Positions 6,085 through 7,905 of a stretch of DNA of 7,905 bases are shown one piece after another. A program made the position numbers and the translations under genes. The DNA comes from Candidatus Poribacteria bacterium (lineage in GTDB: Bacteria; Poribacteria; WGA-4E; WGA-3G): NCBI GenBank assembly GCA_028824575.1, contig JAPPDN010001031.1:1-7905 (forward strand), read 5' to 3'. The notes under the pieces were generated by a model. It searched no databases. It was not told where the DNA came from and saw only the letters and a program-made list of their open reading frames with translations. Each line of letters opens with the position of its first letter. Position 1 is the first letter of the stretch.

Positions 6085-6951
6085 ATGTTTACCAAACTAA
6101 TGAGAACTGCAAGCGGCACCTCTAAAAGGATCCTTTTTGTCTTCCTGTTCACAGTTGTTATCGGATGTGTAAGTAGCCCTACCAACGTTCAGTTGTCACC
6201 CGCCACCCGTGCGGAAGTAGAGGGTATCCTCAATACACTGCAAGCGAGATACGATTTAACTGGCTCTTTAAAAATTATCCAGATGGCAGTAACCATTGAG
6301 GAAGGCGATCAGCGTGAGGAAGTCCGAGAATCGTTGTGGTATAAAAAATCAGAAAGCGGTGGGGAGCTGCTTCTGATCCAAGCATTAGGCCCCATCAACG
6401 AACCACGTGCAGTCGTAATCGCTAATCGAGACGAGAATCAATTCGTACTCGCGCTTCTGAACGAAGAAAGAACCTACCACGGGCCACTATCCGACGGGGC
6501 TTTAAAAGAGATTTTTGGTGTAGACCTGCGCGTCTCAGATGTCTTGAGTGCCATCTTCGCCAATCCGTTTCTTGACAGACGCACGGATAATTTCACATCG
6601 GTTGAAAACTCCGGCGCAAAATTTACCATCACGCGCCCGGGGATCAAAGACGGACATGTAGAAACCGTTACCCTCTTTGTCCGTGAAGGTGAACCGCGAG
6701 TGACAGATTGGCATATCCACGATAAAAACGGAGTGCTTCAGCAACGCGCCACTTTTTCTGACTATCGAAAAGTAGGCGGTATCTTACGTCCACATAAGGT
6801 CGAAATCAAACGTCCGATCGAACAAACGCGGGTTGCTGTGAATATTGCCAAAGTCGAACTGAATGTCGAGATTAAGGATAGTAAGTTTGACGCGGCACGG
6901 TTCCTATCAGAGGATTTTGAAATCATCCCGTTATCAGAATTAGCGGATTGA
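6085..6951 (+). CDS. LolB-like outer-membrane lipoprotein
   Basis: A 288-aa predicted lipoprotein: basic N-terminus (K14, R15), hydrophobic stretch 16-27 and lipobox V-I-G-C with the lipidated cysteine at 28. Residue +2 is valine, not aspartate, which by the E. coli rule predicts export to the outer membrane. The rest alternates beta strands like the LolA/LolB fold, and SDGALKEIFGVDLRVSDV recalls the LolB stretch before its G-L-P turn. LolB receives lipoproteins from LolA at the outer membrane. Its place directly before ispE is the place of lolB in many proteobacteria, which supports the call more than sequence alone; a DUF4292-type protein is the alternative. No Shine-Dalgarno is visible before ATG 6085 or the in-frame ATG 6100; the latter would put the cysteine at 23. 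Only 23 bases separate it from the accessory module, so it may be read from that operon. It ends 12 bases before ispE. Confidence 0.68.
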   Translation: MFTKLMRTASGTSKRILFVFLFTVVIGCVSSPTNVQLSPATRAEVEGILNTLQARYDLTGSLKIIQMAVTIEEGDQREEVRESLWYKKSESGGELLLIQALGPINEPRAVVIANRDENQFVLALLNEERTYHGPLSDGALKEIFGVDLRVSDVLSAIFANPFLDRRTDNFTSVENSGAKFTITRPGIKDGHVETVTLFVREGEPRVTDWHIHDKNGVLQQRATFSDYRKVGGILRPHKVEIKRPIEQTRVAVNIAKVELNVEIKDSKFDAARFLSEDFEIIPLSELAD

Positions 6952-6963
6952 CAGACAAAAATC

Positions 6964-7851
6964 GTGCGAAATTTACGCGTTCGCGCCCATGCGAAAATCA
7001 ACCTCTATCTAAATGTCGTCGGAAAGCGCAAGGACGGCTATCACAACCTCGAAACGATCTTTCATTCTATCGGTTTGCACGACGATGTTATCATCCGCAA
7101 GCAGAACACAAAGCATATAACCGTCCATTGCGAACATCCAGCGGTTCCGTCCGATGCTCGCAATCTGGCACACCGTGCGGCACAATGCCTCAGCGATGCC
7201 GTAGGTGGCATCGGCGGCGTCGCAATTGAGATTTTCAAACGGATTCCGGTCGCCGCTGGACTTGCAGGCGGGAGTGCAAACGCTGCCGCCGTCCTTCACG
7301 GCGTGAACGAACTCTTTGGACTCGGTTTCACACAGGAACCCCTAATGCGCTTCGGGGCGCAGTTAGGCGCAGATGTCCCGTTCTGTCTGCACGGCGGTGC
7401 CGCATTAGGACTTGGTATCGGCGACCAGTTAACGCGTCTTCCCGCACTCTCTGACCTACCGCTCCTCCTTTTAAACCCAGGCGTTGAAATCTCGACAGCG
7501 GCTATTTTTAAAAAGTTAAACTTTCCCTTGACAAAGCCTGAAAAAGACGGTATAATTATAAGGACTTACATAGACAAGGGTGACATCCTCAGCATCGGGA
7601 AAAACCTTTATAATCTTCTTGAAATACCCGTTTTTTCCGAACATCCCGAAATCGCTGTGCTAAAAACCGCGCTATCTACGCAGCCCGGTTGTTGTGGCGC
7701 GCTGATGTCAGGGAGCGGTGCCACGCTGTTCGCTATAATGCATGACAGTCAAGCCGCACGCCAGAGTGAATCACACTTCAGAAACAGAAACAAGGTTAAC
7801 TTTTGCGAGACGACGGTAACCAGTCCTGTCGGTGTATACATTGATGGTTAA
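6964..7851 (+). CDS. ispE: 4-diphosphocytidyl-2-C-methyl-D-erythritol kinase
   Basis: A 295-aa GHMP kinase that phosphorylates the 2-hydroxyl of CDP-methylerythritol with ATP, the fourth step of the cytosolic MEP isoprenoid pathway. Landmarks: AKINLYL with K11, then KRKDGYHNLET (21-31); the glycine-rich GHMP phosphate loop PVAAGLAGGSANAAA at 95-109; LGADVPF with D137, matching the catalytic aspartate D141 of E. coli IspE, as K11 matches K10; and MSGSGATLF near the C-terminus. Length and motif order are normal and the frame is intact. The start is GTG 6964, chosen because it places K11 where the family has it; no strong ribosome site is visible, so translation may depend on the lipoprotein gene 12 bases upstream. 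The coding sequence contains an exact sigma-70 consensus promoter at 7528-7556. tRNA-Gln begins 4 bases after its stop. Confidence 0.95.
   Translation: MRNLRVRAHAKINLYLNVVGKRKDGYHNLETIFHSIGLHDDVIIRKQNTKHITVHCEHPAVPSDARNLAHRAAQCLSDAVGGIGGVAIEIFKRIPVAAGLAGGSANAAAVLHGVNELFGLGFTQEPLMRFGAQLGADVPFCLHGGAALGLGIGDQLTRLPALSDLPLLLLNPGVEISTAAIFKKLNFPLTKPEKDGIIIRTYIDKGDILSIGKNLYNLLEIPVFSEHPEIAVLKTALSTQPGCCGALMSGSGATLFAIMHDSQAARQSESHFRNRNKVNFCETTVTSPVGVYIDG
7528..7556 (+). promoter_or_regulatory. Perfect consensus sigma-70 promoter inside ispE
   Basis: TTGACA (7528-7533) and TATAAT (7551-7556) match the housekeeping consensus at all 12 positions with the ideal 17-base spacer. Transcription would start near 7563, within ispE, about 290 bases before tRNA-Gln. 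It points the same way as the genes, so it could supply tRNA-Gln and downstream genes independently of the lipoprotein-ispE transcript. Confidence 0.7.
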
Positions 7852-7855
7852 TTAA

Positions 7856-7905
7856 AGGGCGGTGGCCAAGCGGTAAGGCACAGGTCTTTGGAACCTGCAT
7901 GCGTA
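7856..7905 (+). tRNA. tRNA-Gln (anticodon TTG), 5' part, cut by the window end
   Basis: The acceptor 5' strand is AGGGCGG (7856-7862), then TG, the D arm GCC-AAGCGGTAA-GGC, and the anticodon arm CAGGT-CTTTGGA-ACCTG, whose five pairs are all perfect. Loop positions 34-36 read TTG, the glutamine anticodon for CAA. The D arm GCCAAGCGGTAAGGC is identical to that of bacterial tRNA-Gln. The variable loop CATGC and the first T-stem bases follow, where the window stops; the T arm and 3' acceptor strand are outside. It begins 4 bases after the ispE stop and is probably cut from a longer transcript. Confidence 0.9.

Noticed and set aside
7856..7905. tRNA-Gln as the integration site of the accessory module
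   Set aside because: The module is about 1.8 kb away, beyond two core genes, and no integrase or copy of the tRNA end is seen beside the module.

Overview
The window looks like a bacterial chromosome fragment in which housekeeping genes flank a compositionally different accessory module. All genes are on the + strand. The housekeeping part holds an acetylornithine-type aminotransferase (79-1272), a LolB-like lipoprotein (6085-6951), ispE (6964-7851) and the 5' part of a tRNA-Gln (7856 to the window end). The lipoprotein signal with lipobox and the LolB-like gene suggest a Gram-negative (diderm) organism. The intergenic repeats (a nested palindromic element at 1471-1602 and an 18-bp repeat at 1716/1764) remind me of repeat families common in Candidatus Poribacteria. 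That is a recollection I could not check, so the taxon is tentative.

Layout: 1-78 is a leader with a 10-bp palindrome and an AGGAGG ribosome site. It precedes the aminotransferase. Positions 1273-1882 are a 610-base non-coding stretch packed with small repeats and hairpins. Positions 1883-6061 hold a tight three-gene accessory module: (A) a 666-aa multidomain DNA-binding protein with an RNA polymerase alpha-CTD-like N-terminus and a sigma-region-4-like HTH; (B) a small, probably winged-helix protein whose natural start seems to be destroyed by a one-base deletion; (C) a 535-aa GHKL (Hsp90/MutL/MORC-type) ATPase. B follows A, and C follows B, through identical TAATG stop/start overlaps, so the three are probably co-transcribed and translationally coupled. 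Hand counts of single 60-base lines give about 37% G+C at the start of C, against about 60% in the aminotransferase and ispE, which fits horizontal acquisition.

The module is the part most likely to be an undescribed system. I infer an accessory DNA-directed function, possibly defence, in which A (and B) recognise DNA and C is the ATP-driven clamp or effector. No nuclease, methylase or helicase is visible in the window, so the effector step is unknown.

Downstream, the order LolB-like lipoprotein, ispE, tRNA-Gln matches a gene order known from many proteobacteria, where prs usually follows. Inside ispE lies an exact sigma-70 consensus promoter (TTGACA, 17-base spacer, TATAAT), placed to drive tRNA-Gln and whatever follows beyond the window.
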